Source: Mesorhabditis belari
Taxonomy: Eukaryota > Nematoda > Chromadorea > Rhabditida > Rhabditidae
Length of the DNA: 64,000 nt
Direction: 5' to 3'
Assembly: GCA_958450365.1 (NCBI GenBank)
Contig: CAUEEP010000753.1
Span: forward strand, 863,413 to 927,412
Shown: piece after piece, positions 32,792 through 46,662 of the stretch
How positions within the stretch are numbered: position 1 is the first letter of the stretch
Layout of the letters: each line of letters starts with the position of its first letter
The notes under the pieces: generated by a model
Told to the model about the DNA's origin: nothing
The model's input: only the letters and a program-made list of their open reading frames with translations
The model's database searches: none
Position numbers and translations under genes: made by a program

Positions 32792-35700
32792 ATGTCCCAG
32801 GCATCAATCGCACCCGAACTGGTGCCGAATCCATTCCACGGAACCAGCAAATATAAACAGTATGCGCAGGCTGTTGATAAAGCGCTGAAAGTAAGTGCTG
32901 TATAGTTTATAGATTATTTTGGGCGAAGTTCGACTAGAACTTCAAGATTTAAGCATAAAATTATCTGTATTTTGATAACCTTTCCTTTTTTAGGCTTTCG
33001 AAAATACGAACGAATGGGCCGATCTCATCTCCGCGTTGCAAAAGCTTTCCAAGGTTCTTTTGCCTTTAAAAGTCTAGTTTTTTTTCCTTTTCTAGGTGTT
33101 CAGTTCAAACTCGAAATTCGGGGACATTCCAAAGCCAGTCATCGTCGCGAAACGCCTATCCCAATGCCTTCATCCAGCGCTTCCGATGGGCGTTCATCTA
33201 AAAGCTTTGGAGACGTATCGACAAGTGTTCGACATTCTTGGAACGGAGAAGTTGGCTCAATTATTGTACCTCTTCGCTGTCGGACTTTTTCCACTGATGG
33301 ACCATTGTGGAATCAAGGTAAAAATAGTAATGTTTTATTAAAAACTCGTTATCAGCAGTTATTTGGTGAATTTTAGCGCAACCAATGCCAATTTTTTTAC
33401 TTTTAGGTGAAATCCGAGCTCTTCTCAATCTTCGAGATCTACTTATTGAAGCTTGGCGGAAACCTTCGTCCCTCACTGCCGGGATTCTTGGCTGGCGTTC
33501 TTTTGGGATTAGAAGAAGGCACAGAGTTCTATGACAGGTACGAAACTAGACCTATTTGGAATAAATATTTCCATTTTAGATCGGTGGTATTCTTGGACAA
33601 AGTCTGCGATGCGGTTGGACCGGACACATTCTACGGCTGCATCTGGGAGGCTGTACTTGGGTCGCCGCCCGTGCGTCTACCTGCTTTGATCTATGTGAAC
33701 ACGAAATTGGACAAGAACAAGACGATGTGCGAACAGAAGCATTTATTGAGCACACCGGAGTTAATGGTAAATTGGATGAACTTGTGATCAAGTTTAAAGC
33801 ATTGAAATAATTAGAAATTTAATGTTTAGATTGAAGCACTTTGTGCGGCAGCAGACGACAACGGATCACCACTCGTCCAAAGGCATCTCCTCGACTTTTT
33901 GTGCACCGCATTCCCATTTGATTCACCATTACTACCATCGGAGCACTTTGTCAAGGTAACACAAATGAAAAGCTCTCATAACTGATACTTTTTTTAGTTA
34001 TTGCAACATTGCCTCTTCATTGTGCTTCGTCGCGATATGTCACTGAATCGACGATTGTACCAATGGCTTTTAAATCCAACTGGTGGGTTTATAGGTCTTT
34101 AATTGCTAATAAAGTTTCATTTTAGGCTCAACCCTCGCTGTAAGTGGTGTGGCTGTGGGCGATGATCGTTTGGATGCATCGTTCTTTCTCAAAGACGTCC
34201 TTCCTTTACTACAAGTACAATATATTAATGATTGTTATTTCATTTTTACAGAAAGCCCTGACAAATTATCTTGAATTGGACACAGTCGAGATGCAGGCGC
34301 CTGCAACAAACAGCGCACATTTTGGATATTCAATACGGGTACGTTAACTTTTTTAGCACTTACGTGCCTTAGTTAAGCTTGTTTCGGAATCAAAATTCCT
34401 TTAGGAAGGCGACCAATCGCTTTGCGAGGTGCGTGTTTGTCGTCTGTTGCTATACCTGCAAGATCGGCCCGAAATCGGAAAGCCTGTATTGTCAAAGTAT
34501 GTCAAAGCAAGTTGAATTCACCAATCTTGACTTTAGCATCCTGCCTATTTTCCTCATCGACCTTGTTAAAAGGAATCCGGAGAATGAGCAAGCAGAGGTA
34601 AACGATCAACCCTTTAAAGTATAATAGTATTTTGATCTTCAGAGCGAGTCCTTTGATGATTCAACGTTTTCCGGAGTCAAGAAGTTTGAACCAACGCCTG
34701 CTGAACTATATGTCTGTTTAGATTTGCTATGACTGCAATAAGATTTTCTAGGCAAAACGACTCGATAGCATCTCGAAGGCGTTTAATTTGTTGTTGAGCT
34801 CATTGGACGATGGTTTCATTTGGGAACATTTGGCCTCTTGGTTCACGAGGTGAGTTGGCTCATGTTCAAATTGTTTGCACTGTTTAGATTTGCATAATGT
34901 TCAAATTGTTTTCACTGTTTAGATTTGCATAATGTTCAAATTGTTTTCACGGTTTAGATTGTTGAGACTTCAAAGCACCGACGATGAGCAAAATGAAGAT
35001 GAGAGGAATATTCACGCTCAACAATTGCATCACTTTCCATGGGTAGTCAAATATTTAAGCGCTTTATATATTAACGTCCTAGGTTGTCCGTCAATGTATT
35101 TCCCTTTGTCAACTTGACTCTTCATTCGGCGTCCGTTTGTTGCATTTGCCGAGGTTTCTTCACTCGATTTTGAGGGATCTAGCTGTGATAGATGTGACCA
35201 AGATCCCGATGGATGTCTATTTGGAATTGGTGAGTGAAAGTCTGAAGTTAACATAATCAAGTGAGATGAAGAATCACCTCCAACAAACCCAGTAATTTAG
35301 ATCTCCGTTTGTCAAAAGTTGCTGGAAGAGATGACCGTTGGGGTTGGACCAATTTCTGGTTAGTTTTACTCTTTTTAAGATGCTCAGCTTATCTTAAAAC
35401 CCCTGGGAATTTAGTTTTTATATTTCTTAACTTTACTGGGATCCCGTTTAAAAAAATAATGTTATTAAAAAAAAATAAAAACTATCAAATTCTCTAGACC
35501 TATCTATTTAAATTAGCCTGCTTCTATTAAGTAAATTTCACCTTGCTCGAACTCGAACCTATTGCATAAATCTCCTACTTAAATTCATTTCTTGTGTTTC
35601 TATTCTTTGCTTTTTGTTTGTTCATCAAAGTGGTCGTGTTTTTTCAGTTTTTGAGTGTGAAGACTCTACTCCAAATTCTTCTGTCGGTAGTCCCGTAAAG

Positions 35701-38700
35701 AAAATCCTCGGTGACTCACGAAGGGATAAAGGTTTTTGCGATTTTCTTAGCATACTCAACTGTATTGATGAGTTTAGAACAGAAACTTCTCGAGGAGTGT
35801 CTTTTGGATTGTTTGTGTCTCTTCGAGGTGATCTCTGGTCAATATTTGATAGCAAGGGACATCAGACAGTTGCCACTTTTTATTGTAAGACCATCCAGAG
35901 CTTTAATTTGACACTCAAATTTGACATTTTTAGGCAACATGCAAGCTTGTATCGAGATTCGTCGACTTCCCACTGTATTGCCTCGATTTGGAGACACCCA
36001 TTCAATCGCAATGGATCGAAACTTTGATTAAGGTTCGAGAATTTGCGCGAAATTCTCTATTTGATAATAAGTTTTCGAGCGATACCAACAGTGCTTTTGA
36101 CGCTACCACTCTAATAATAGTATCGACTTGTTAAAAATCTAAATAACACGAGGATTAGACTTGCTAAACTTCAGTTTTAGTTTGTCGTTTAGCAGAAAGT
36201 TTCCTGTTGAAATGCTATTAAGCTAGCTTTTTTAGGTAGTTGACGTTTGTAGATGGACGGAACTTGGGGCGAATTGCGACTTCACGGCTCGCGCTGCTTG
36301 CGTTGACCTGCTGTGCTATATTTATGTACGAAGTTCACAAGTACTCGAGCAACACAAGGAGATTCAAGGGGCAAAAGAGCAGTGGGTTTAAAGCGTGGAT
36401 TCAAATACCAATACACTTTCAGGCCAATGTTCAGCTCTACAACGACAGTGTTATTGAAGCCGATGCTATTGGAGAAAGAGTTGAGAACGTTGGAAACGCA
36501 AGGAATCTTTGAGGTAAACGCTTTATTCGTGCCTTAACGAAAATTTCTTTAGAAAAGCGCTAAAGCTTTGTGGAAAACGATTTCATCAAATAAACACGCC
36601 TCATTGCATGCATCGGCGGCTCATCTATTGGCCATCATTCACGCTCGACGACCACAAGATCCGAGTAGTGAAGCGGAGGGGATTATGCTGGCCGAATTGA
36701 CGCAACAAGATCAGGTAGTTGCTCTAAATAGCTACATGAACACAATGTAATGGCAATGAGAAGCTATTAAAACGTTTTTTTATTTGGAAAGGAAGTTAGA
36801 AAAATAAACAGTTGCAAATTAGTTATTTAAAATAACAAGTACATTAAGAAATATACCTTTTTAATTTCTAGGTCTCTTGCGCGATTGCTGTTCGAACATT
36901 TGACCGAGTTTGGACGTTGACACGAGGCAACGAAGATTTGCTGCCTGGATTGCCGCCAAAGTTGTTCTCAAGGTAATGAATAAACGAAAATAAGTAAAGT
37001 AAACAAGAATCATCACTTCAAGATTTAAATCTTTCAATTTTCAGGGTCGTAATGTTTCTTCTTGGAATCTTGTCCGATGAATCGGTGGGCAGCGAGAAGA
37101 TCACGCTCAAATCGACGGCGATCAACTGGTTTGTCGGATGTGCAAAACACAATGATTTGCCGAGGATTGTTCAGGTTTGTTGAAAGCCATTTAAAAATTT
37201 CTGCTCTTTTTAGATGCTCTCAACGATGTTGATGAATCCGGTGACAGCTCGAGTGTCGATTCAATACGTAACCGTGCAAGAAAAGATCACCGGAAATGAT
37301 GTACCGTCGATGCCAACAGGGACACAGGTTTGAGCATATAAACTGAATGCTAAAACTCTATTTTAGGCAATCAGTTTGTTCACCAGCGATGAGCGCCACA
37401 AGATGCATCACGTGATTTTTGAGGATCAGAGCAGGTACTGATTAGAATCATGCTTTCATTACATTCAAATTTAGTCCATCAACTGCTTCTTCGTCGTGGT
37501 TGCCCGATTTGCGATCGCGCCTTTTGACAACGTTTGAAGACGTGGACACGACAATTGATAGATCGGCCGACTTTTTGAATCGAACTCGACGCCCCACACA
37601 GGACCATGATATTCCGAACTTTGATGACGATACGGTGCGAAAATTGAACTTTACGTCGTTGTACTCCTACTGATCGCTATGGAAGTTTATCAATTTAGGA
37701 CTCTATCTCGTTGGACACACTGTCAATGAGCATCAATCAAGAGGGAATCGAGCCGGCTGTTTACGATTGTCTCCAATACATGATTGATATCGTTGTTGAG
37801 AATGAAGAAAGCGAGATGGATATTGAGAGAAGGTATTGATAGAAGAAAATTTTTGACTCTATTGGGCTTTTAGATTCCGTGAGGCTCACGAAAGTGGAAA
37901 ATTGCACACAGAGAATGTCGTGTTTCGGTGGGTTCTTCGAGAAGTTGCGTCGAATTGTTGTTTTTTTCCAGAGCTGGCGTTGATTCCGATGACAAAGCTC
38001 ATGTGCAGATCGAGGAACAACCACCACTGCCGAATAAAGATTGCGTGAGCAGGATTAAACGGGTAAGTGAGGCACTTTTGGTCCACTTATGCACATTGAG
38101 CTCTTAAAAGTTAATAAATGCTGTTTTCCAGGGTCACCGCCGAACGGACAGTCTTCAAGAAAGCATATTCAATTGTGGAACTGAGTTGAAGTAGATTTTA
38201 TAAAACAACTTGAAATGACTTCTTTCCTAGATTACTGGAACAATGCGAAATTGCAAGACCAAACCAGAAACTCCTCTCCGCCGATGATGAAACTGATGGG
38301 ATTTCCCTATTTGACGAACTACACACGCACATGCTTTTATATGGTAAGGGATATCGAATAGAATGGAATTATCGTATTTTTAGGTGAATCCGGGCGCTTG
38401 GTCGATCTCTCACGTTGTGAATCCGCTTTTCGCATTTTGACGGCTCTTCTTCGACCTCGTGGTGGACCGGCTTTACCTCCAAGGATGCTGCTGAACTGTC
38501 TCGTCTCTTCAGGCACATCCACACAAGATGCATCGACTTCAAATAACTCTGGCTCTCTTGTTGAGTTGATGAGTCGACATGTGAAGGTAAGAGAGTTTAA
38601 TTAGAGAACAAAAAAAACAAACAAACAAACAAACGACAGGTTAACAAGCAATTCTGTAAATTGTAGCTGTAGGTTAAAGCTTACTAACACTGGTTGTTAC

Positions 38701-41700
38701 ATTAAAATGATCTTATCAATGCCAATTACACGTTATCTTTTAGGCAATTCTTGGTCAACAATTCTGGAGCACGGGCGGCGAAGATGATGGAAAACAGGCG
38801 GTGAATCGACATTTCACTCTTCTCGAGTTGTTGCTGACAATCACTTTACACTTCCTCCGATCGTACTTCTTAAACTCTCCAATAGCTGTTGTTAATGATG
38901 ACGATTTGGTGAAATCCTGGAAGTGCAAGGTGAGCAAACCGCAAAATTTCACGTTGAACTTGTTTTTAGATGGCCGCTCTCGATTTTCTTACATCATTGT
39001 TGGTAGAATTGGGCGAGATGCTTCGGGCACAACAATCACAGGTTTATTGCACTTTCTGCAGAAGTTTAATTGATTTTAGGCGCTGGTCGCTTTCATTCAA
39101 ACGATTCTCCAGAGAAGTAAGCTGCAAAAGTGCCTGCTTCATCTCCTTTTGACCGCCGTTCATGATCCAAGAGGGACCGATTCGTCAAGGTGAATAAATA
39201 AATTTTAAAAAATTAAAGATGATTCTTAACAAAGAAACGTAATATTTTTTTAGCGTTCCGGTTTCCGTGACAATTGCTGAATTCAACGAGGGACGCTGGG
39301 CAACTCCAGAAAAACGACAGCATATTTTGGGTTTGTTGATCTTTCTAGTCGGTCTTTCTAAACCTCGATTTAACGTTTCTCAAGAGACCGGGATTCTCCA
39401 TCGTTAAATCGAGTAAATCCTTAAATCGAACGTCTTTATAAGGTAAATAGCTTTCAAGGGACCAAAAATTGACATCGTTAAATCGAGGTTTGACTGCATA
39501 TATCAACTTTCTTATCTAGGCCTCCTGTCTGCTTACAATTCTTCTCTATTGGCGTTGACTGCGGCGACAATTCGTTTAGAGCACGATATTAAAATTGGAT
39601 ATCGAGAGTTTAATGAACTGGTCTGATATAACAGAATTTACTATTAGAATAGCACTTTCTAGACGGCTTCCGGATTTGTGGTCAATCGACTACCGTTGAC
39701 ACCTACGCTAACAATGGCATCTCAACACCGAAGTACCATAAGGGACTCGCAAGTAAGGCTTAAAAGTCCTTTCCATTTTACAATTACTTTTCTTTCAGCC
39801 TCCTCTTGTCGAGCTGAAAATGTTCTTGGTGACGGTGTTGAGCGCGATCAAGCATAAACCGGAAAGGCATGAGGTGAGGACAAATTTAACAACTTTGATA
39901 GACATTTTATTTAGATCTGGTTCCAATTTGTGATCTACATTCTCCCGTGGATCGATCGTTCGCTGGCAACTTTTTGTACGCATGTCATTGAGCAGTTGTG
40001 TAAGAATATCGAGAATGCGGCCATTAATGCTTTTCCGGAAATGGAGAAAACGGTTGGATCTCAATATCATTGTGCTGAAAATAAACTTTGATATATCGCA
40101 AAGGCAACTCATTGCGTATTTTTAGATCGCTGAACGAACACCAAGCGAGAACCCGCTCAGTGATCAATTCAGCTATCCGGCTAACTACTTGATATCGGTA
40201 TGAGATCTTTAAAGACTACCTAAATTTGGCTGATTCAGTGCCTTGAGACGCTAACGACAGTCATTCATTTCTGTGTGGTTGGTGGAACGAGCAATCTTTC
40301 ATCGACGATCCAAGACGAGACCAAATCGAATAGGTAAAGAGTATTCAAGAAGACTGAAATCTATTTTGTGCTCAGAAATTCTGGCGGAATGCAGTCAAGC
40401 TCTTCGGGAATGGTCGGCCAAGCAATGCAGGCGATTCCGGGGACTCAATTGTTGACAAACCTTGTGAAAGCCGCCTTCACCTTCAATGACACGTCAACGG
40501 TATTACAATGAGCTTATTGGTGAACGCGTCTGGATTTTAGGCAACCGGTGTTCCACTGGCGAAGCTCGATCCAAAAAATGCATCGTGGCAGGAGGCAAGG
40601 CGGCAAATTTTGACGGGGCTTCCCCATTCACTGGCGACACTTTGTGATGTTTGGGGAGTCGTGAGACAAGGAGCAACTCCGATCTATCCGGTTGGACAAG
40701 CACAGGTGAGTTGGGAGATTTTTAGGCACTTGTGAATCTGATTGACGCAAAAGGCGATCCGTAAAAAAGTTTTAATTGCAAGTTGAAGAGTTGTCCATCT
40801 GAAACGTCAAATTGCTTACTTCGTGAAGTTTTCAACTTAAAATTTCAGCATCTGCGCCGTTTGATCATCGATTTGTTGAGCCCAATTGCGCAGAATCATC
40901 AATCACATTATCTACAAGTACGTTTGATTTTGTATTTCCGGTCATTATTTCTTTTAGGCAATGTCTCTTGTTTGGTTGACTCGAGCAAAACTCGGAATTC
41001 AAAGCAAAACGGAAAACGATGTGGTAAAGGATATAATGCGGCCTATTCAATTAAAATCTTTCAGGCATCTTTCACTTATTCGAGAGCTCAAATGGATGTG
41101 GCTGATTTGCTGTTATCAATTCGAATGCTTTCTTTTGAGACTGTGCTTGCTGGAGTTGCAGAATCGTTGAGGGATCAGTCAGGAAAAGCTGGGAAACCGA
41201 CAACTTTACTTTCAGAAAAGGCGAGCTACAAATCCTCTTGTATGCTAAAAGTCAAAAGCTTTCATTGCTGCTAAATTAACAACTAAAAAAAATAAACTAA
41301 GAGATTTCTATTTAGAACTCATTTCCCACGGAAGCTCCACTACTGGAATTGGTCCACGGCTGTTTGCGGAGTCTCACCTTTGAGCAAGTGACAAGTTGTT
41401 GGTCATCACTTCATTCGCTTTTCATCGACTCATCCCATTCAACACTTCCACCACGAGCCGTTTTCCTGCAGTTCATGTAAGTTAATCTTGTTGTTAGGAT
41501 AATGCAACGTTATATTCGTGATGAACAATAACTATGATATTTAGTATGCTGTGTGATTTTGTGCGAATCGTTGGCCCACTTTACATTATCGAGGATCGAG
41601 CCACTGTGCGAGCCGTGCACGATTCTTGTCAAAAGCTCACAGAAGCAATTAATGGAATTGTTGGGTTGGTTATTGTGACATGACACTTTAAATATTCTGT

Positions 41701-44222
41701 TTTAAGATGGCAACTTGAAGCTACAACATGGTTGAAGAGGACACTTGTTGTGAAGTCAGATCCAACTACAGGTTAACTTCGTTAAAATATAGCCAAAATT
41801 CGACTTTAGTTGGCAAGATTTCGCATTCTGTGGACGCTTCACCGATGCAAGAAACGCCAAGCAATGGACCGGTTGATTTGAGCAGCGTCCGGGGGAGTAC
41901 AACGAGTCTTATGCAAAATCGGTGAGTGATTTTGTGGTGCTGCGAGTTGATACCGCTAGCAACGGGATCGTTAAATTAAATTCATGAGTTGTCAAATCAT
42001 TATTTTTCAGGCCAGCCTCACTGGAAACGAATTCCTTAACATCGTCAACTTCCACACAATACACGACAGCTCTCTCTATACAAGATAATAAAAAGAGCAG
42101 CGCCAGTTTGAGGAGCTCGTTGAAAGTGATTTTAATACACTTTTGAAGCACTTTAAATTTATTTTCAGCAAGTCCAGGACTCAAACAACAACAAGCGAGA
42201 TCCGGCCCATTCTACGCAAGCTTTATTCTTGTTAGCCGAGGTACAAACTTGCTAAATAATGAAAGTTACATATAAAACTAACTGTAATCGTTTCTCTTTA
42301 GCACCTCCCGGAGTTGATCGATTCGATTTGCAAGAGTGATGACAAAGAGAGACTTCTACCGACGCTTCACGCTGTTTGGGCAAATGTTGTGCCTTATTTG
42401 AAATCAAAGAAGTTTGTTTGAAAGTTTTAATGTTTAAAAGCTCTCTTTTAGTGCTCGTTATGCCCGGTTTTTCCTTGCCGCTTCGCAGCTTTTGGCTAAC
42501 ATGTCATCTTACAACTATATGAGGTCGGTGTGGAAAAAGACGACGCTCGAGTTGTTGCTGGATTCATGTAAGTTTTAGTTTATGGTGCTTGTGCTGACTC
42601 ACAATTTCAATTTTCGAGTTAAACTTTAGCCTTCTTTCGCATGGATGTTCATTCGATTCGGCAATGGTTGATCGTCACTGATCATTTGATGACGCTTGAT
42701 AATGTTGGTTTGGTTTAATGAAAATATAAAGACTCACGTGCACTATTTCTATGTGATTGTCTTTTGGACAGTCAGTTTGGGGGCAATAAATACTTTTTGA
42801 CTGACTCTTTCAGTGGATTTAATCGTTTTGATACCTGATTCTAGGAATAGTCTAAGGCTGGGTGTTTTTTTTTTGTTTTGTTCGTTACTGATCGATAAAA
42901 TTTAGGCATCAAAAGCATCAGAAAAGAGCACTTTGATGCTGGCGCACGACAAAACATCATTCAAAGAATTGCTGAGTAAGACAAAAAGCCTTTGAAAAAC
43001 CCTAATATTTACTTTAGAATCAATCTCCTACACCTCGTCATCGTTAAATTTGATGCAATCGCGTGAACAAGAATATGAGGCTCGAACACAGGCGCTGAAA
43101 AGATTGGCCTTTATCGTCTTCAGCTCGGAAGTTGATCAGTATCACACACAGTTGCCGGATATTCAAGGTTTGTCATGAGATTTAGCTATGTATGTATTCC
43201 TACATGAAAAGTTTGTATTTGTATGATTTCCAACTTTTAGAGCGATTGGCTGAGAATCTCCGTGTTTGCCCACATCCACCAATTCGAGCGGCCGTTCTTC
43301 TCTGTTATCGAGTGCTTTTGATTCGTCTTCGCCCACATTCTCTTGTCAGCATGTGGCCGGCGATGGTTACAGAATTGGTAAGTTAATGTAGAAGAAAAAT
43401 GAGATTACCTTTTGATTTAGATTCACGTGCTACTTCAAGTCGAACAACAACTTTCTGATGATCCAGCTGATGGGAATAAAGAAGAGGTTTACCATGAAGC
43501 ACTTCATCGTTAAGTTTTAAATTTTAGTACGGTGCACGTGACGATCAATGGATGCAACTCTTCTTGGCCTCCTCGAAACTTCTAGAAGCTTTGTGCACAC
43601 TACCTGCCGGTTATGTCGCTCAATTTCAGATGTATGTTGAACATTTCGTCAAATTACAACGTATCAATTTAGGTGCAATTGGGCCTTTGTCACATCGGTG
43701 GCCACCGGTGAGAATCCCGCTGTTTTCACACCGTTTGCCAATCGTATTAGCAAAAGACTTCAGACAAAGGTTGGGGTTGGAAGAATTAGAATTACGTATT
43801 GATGTAGATGTGAAGCTCTTTATTAACTAATGAAATTTTTAGTATGGACAATTCACTGAAATCGAGTTGGACTCAACACCGGCGACGTTGTCGGGAATGA
43901 AGTTGTTGACGTCTTTTGATGAACTGCGACCATTCTTCTACGCTCTTACCATGCACGGAAGAACGATTGGACAGAAAAATCAGGTGATTGCGACTTTTTG
44001 ACCTTTTTTTGGCCATGTTGGACTATAACTAGACCTAGGGAAATGGAACACGCTAGCGCTTTTAAGCAAACGTTCACGAGATAATGTATTTTTCTTTAGA
44101 AAGCCGGCTCTCCATTCTGGCGCGACGCAAACATTCTCTCCGGTCGTTTGGGTTATTCGGCAGCGATTTCTCGTCTCGAGCAGGCTCTTTACGTGGATTT
44201 CGCCGAACATTGGCAGCTTTAG
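32792..44222 (+). CDS. pad-1: Dopey (DOP1) family protein, PAD-1
   Basis: Large cytosolic/Golgi-endosome protein. Dopey proteins act with the flippase/MON2 machinery in endosomal traffic, and C. elegans pad-1 is needed for embryonic patterning. The conserved Dopey N-terminus covers residues ~10-300 (NPFHGTSKYKQYAQAVDKAL, HLKALETYRQVFDILGTEKL, LFPLMDHCGIKVKSELFSIF, ...PSLPGFLAGVLLGLEEG). The C-terminus (QKNQKAGSPFWRDANILSGR...) is also family-like. I joined 65 exons from 32792-32890 to 44100-44222, and every phase closes: 2348 residues, close to family length. Examples: 33096-33317, 35083-35229, 36236-36381, 38384-38586, 38744-38929, 40541-40705, 41316-41476, 43018-43167. Most introns are 38-70 bp. 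Start chosen because the ATG lies 21 bp after an acceptor. One intron (41221-41315) appears to use a GC donor. Confidence 0.92.
34850..34957 (+). repeat. Tandem copies of an intron's acceptor region
   Basis: In the pad-1 intron before exon 14, about 36 bp (AATGTTCAAATTGTTTNCAC followed by TGTTTAGATTTGCAT) is repeated three times. Each copy contains TTTAGATT, like the true acceptor GGTTTAG|ATTG at 34951. Confidence 0.85.
39360..39494. repeat. Short inverted repeat in a pad-1 intron
   Basis: AAACCTCGATTTAACG at 39360 is matched by CGTTAAATCGAGGTTT at 39478, with extra internal CGTTAAATCGA and TTAAATCGAA copies. It lies in the intron between exons 37 and 38. Possibly a small foldback element. 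No target duplication is clear. Confidence 0.6.
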
Positions 44223-45278
44223 AAGAAGGCCTTTAATCTCCATTCCATGTTCGTTTCACATTGTCTTTATGTCTAGTGGGTTGTGCTTTTGTGTGTTTTA
44301 CAAGATCTTATCCAATTCTCTTGTGATATCTGTGTGAACTTTTTGCATCGCTTTACATTTTCCCTAGTTTTAAGCCGCATAAAAAGTATGTTTGTACAAC
44401 GACGGTTATGCTTTCTTTTTTCTTACATGAAGCATTTTTCTTACATGGTGTGTGATTTGATTGGTATACTTGCCTTGTCTCTCTTTTTTCGGATTACTGT
44501 AGATAAGTTTTTTTCAGATAGGGTTACTGTCGCTTTTTGTCTATTCCTTTTTCGAAAGCTCTAGTCTCTCTTCTGTGTGACACTTGAAATCCGAAAATGT
44601 TCTTCCTTTTGTATAGCTTTTTTTCTCTTGCATGGATTTTGTCACTCATTTTCCTTTTACGGCATGTGCATAGATTTACCATATTTGATATTGTGATATT
44701 CTCGGTGAGTTTCTCTTATCATTTTTTGTCTCTTTTATTGTTTTTTTTTGTTTTCCATCGCTCTGTGAGTATTGTTTCGTTCATTTTTTGCTCTTTCCTT
44801 TGGTGGTAATAAAGTTTCTTTTCTTTAGGGAAAGTGGATTTTTGAAAGGTTTTCAAAGCCTGATGTGAATTTTTGCAGGATGTCGTGAGAAAGTGTTGGT
44901 TTTGATGTTGATTAGTGAATTATCTTTCTTGTTCCTCTTGATCGGATGCACGCTAATAACTAATAGTTCGTGACTAACAACTTTGACAGCCAGCTAACAA
45001 ATTTTTGTTCACACATTCAGACAATTAAATAAACTTTTCTCACTGGATCCGATCATTTCAAAAGCTTTTGATCAAGGAATGAAGTGGAGTCTCTCTGACT
45101 ATTATTGTACCTAGTAGTTAATTTATTACCGTACTCCTAGTCTTCAAGAGAGTGTTTTTGATATACTGAATCTGTAGATTCATGGTCTTTTTCGGTCTTG
45201 TCTAAAAAGTCAACCTTCTCGCTTCACTTACTGCACCCTTTCCGTGTTCCCAATGTTTCTATATCGTTAAAATTTCAG
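44223..45278. other. pad-1 3' UTR and intergenic region
   Basis: T-rich 3' region with AATAAA at 44808-44813 as a likely poly(A) signal. No coding exon. An acceptor TTAAAATTTCAG ends at 45278, 22 bp before the next ATG. Confidence 0.5.
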
Positions 45279-45300
45279 TTAACAGCAGCGATAAGCGACA

Positions 45301-46662
45301 ATGGCTTTTCAACCAAAAACCCATAAACAATCTGGGTAGTTGCCATTTTATCGAAGTAACTTTTTCAAATTTCAGAAAGCTCACTTCCTTTTGGCTGTTC
45401 GTGGAACGCGATGGAAGGGACATTTTTCGACGCTTACACGGTCGGGCTTACACTAACTCCGATCTTCGGCTTATGGGTGACATCTATCAAGTAAGCATTT
45501 TTCAACTTTTATAATTAGATTATGGAAATTTGGATAGTTTTTTTGTACGCTGATCCCCTTTACGGTAAAATGCATCAAACTCATTCATTTCAGGGAATTG
45601 GCCCCGAACGTAAAGAATATTATCGACTTGAGGCCATACGATTAAATGTGAGTGAAGTTTTTACATGTACGGGCAATATGTCTAAAATTGATGTTGATGT
45701 CGGTTCATCTAAGAAATGGTTTACTTTCTTATCCAAAAAAAATTGTAAACAATTTAAACTTATGTAAAATTCGTTAATTGGTATTTTTAGAGATTGGACC
45801 CGGTGATGAATGTAACGATCCGCAGCGACGACTCGAACAAGCTGGCGACATACTTCGAGAACAAGAAGATGATCGCCATGGAACCAGTGCACATTCCAGT
45901 CCATTCGGGTCCAGCACCCGTTTGGCTGGGCTCTACGCACTCGCGACCGGGAAAAGATGTGAGTTTATTTGGGTAGCAAATCTAAATTCTACTGATATAC
46001 GGGCACAGGGGCTTCAAATTAGTAGTGACGTAGTAACAAATTTTTTTATTGCAGGAGCCGATGGAACATGCCTTGCTCAGGGAGTACCTCGACAACAACT
46101 TTGTCCCGGCTATCATCGCTCGCTGCCAAAACAGCGTATTCCTGGTTTTTTAGCACTTTTCTGTTCTCTAAAGTCTTTAAATTTAGCCAACTCCTATGCC
46201 GAAGTACGCACGATACAATTACGACCGAGTGACAATGAAGACGATTTGGGTGAGTTTTTTGTTGTTTATAAAATCTTTTTGCATTTTCGAGCGGAAATGG
46301 AGGTGATGACAGCAAGGCAAGGGAGTTCCCTGAGGTTTGTGCTTATTTTATGAAAAAAATAAGGAAAAATTGGAATAATAACGGATTTAATATTAACGGT
46401 CGTCATTGGAATAGAGTCAACAGATCTATTAGGTCACGGTAAACGGAATGATCATGAGGATTTTGCCGTACAATAGCTTGTATCGAAATTCTTCTTTCTT
46501 TAGAGTTACATCAACAGTGGTGCGAGACGTGAAGAGATGGCTGAGCAATTTGACGAACCGTGTGTGCCGATGGATGCCGAGGAGAAGAAGAATGCCATCA
46601 ACAGGATCCGCAAGATTTGGCCTACCGCAGACGACGAGGAAATTGAGGCGATGTTTAAGTGA
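45301..46662 (+). CDS. HMG-box-like protein of unknown function
   Basis: Seven exons, 227 residues: 45301-45335, 45376-45490, 45594-45647, 45791-45958, 46055-46144, 46187-46249, 46504-46662. All phases close. Residues ~13-70 have an HMG-box-like pattern: SFWLFVERDGRDIFRRLHGR, then a GDIYQGIGPERKEYYRLEA helix, compare YMLF...LSEEEK.YY in HMG boxes. The rest (IPVHSGPAPVWLGSTHSRPG, NNFVPAIIARCQNSVF, ...EEKKNAINRIRKIWPTADDE) matches nothing I recognise. The charged acidic C-terminus ends EEIEAMFK. The exon-5 donor (GTTTTT) is weak and could be misplaced. Probably nuclear if the HMG reading is right. No signal peptide or membrane segment. Confidence 0.7.
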
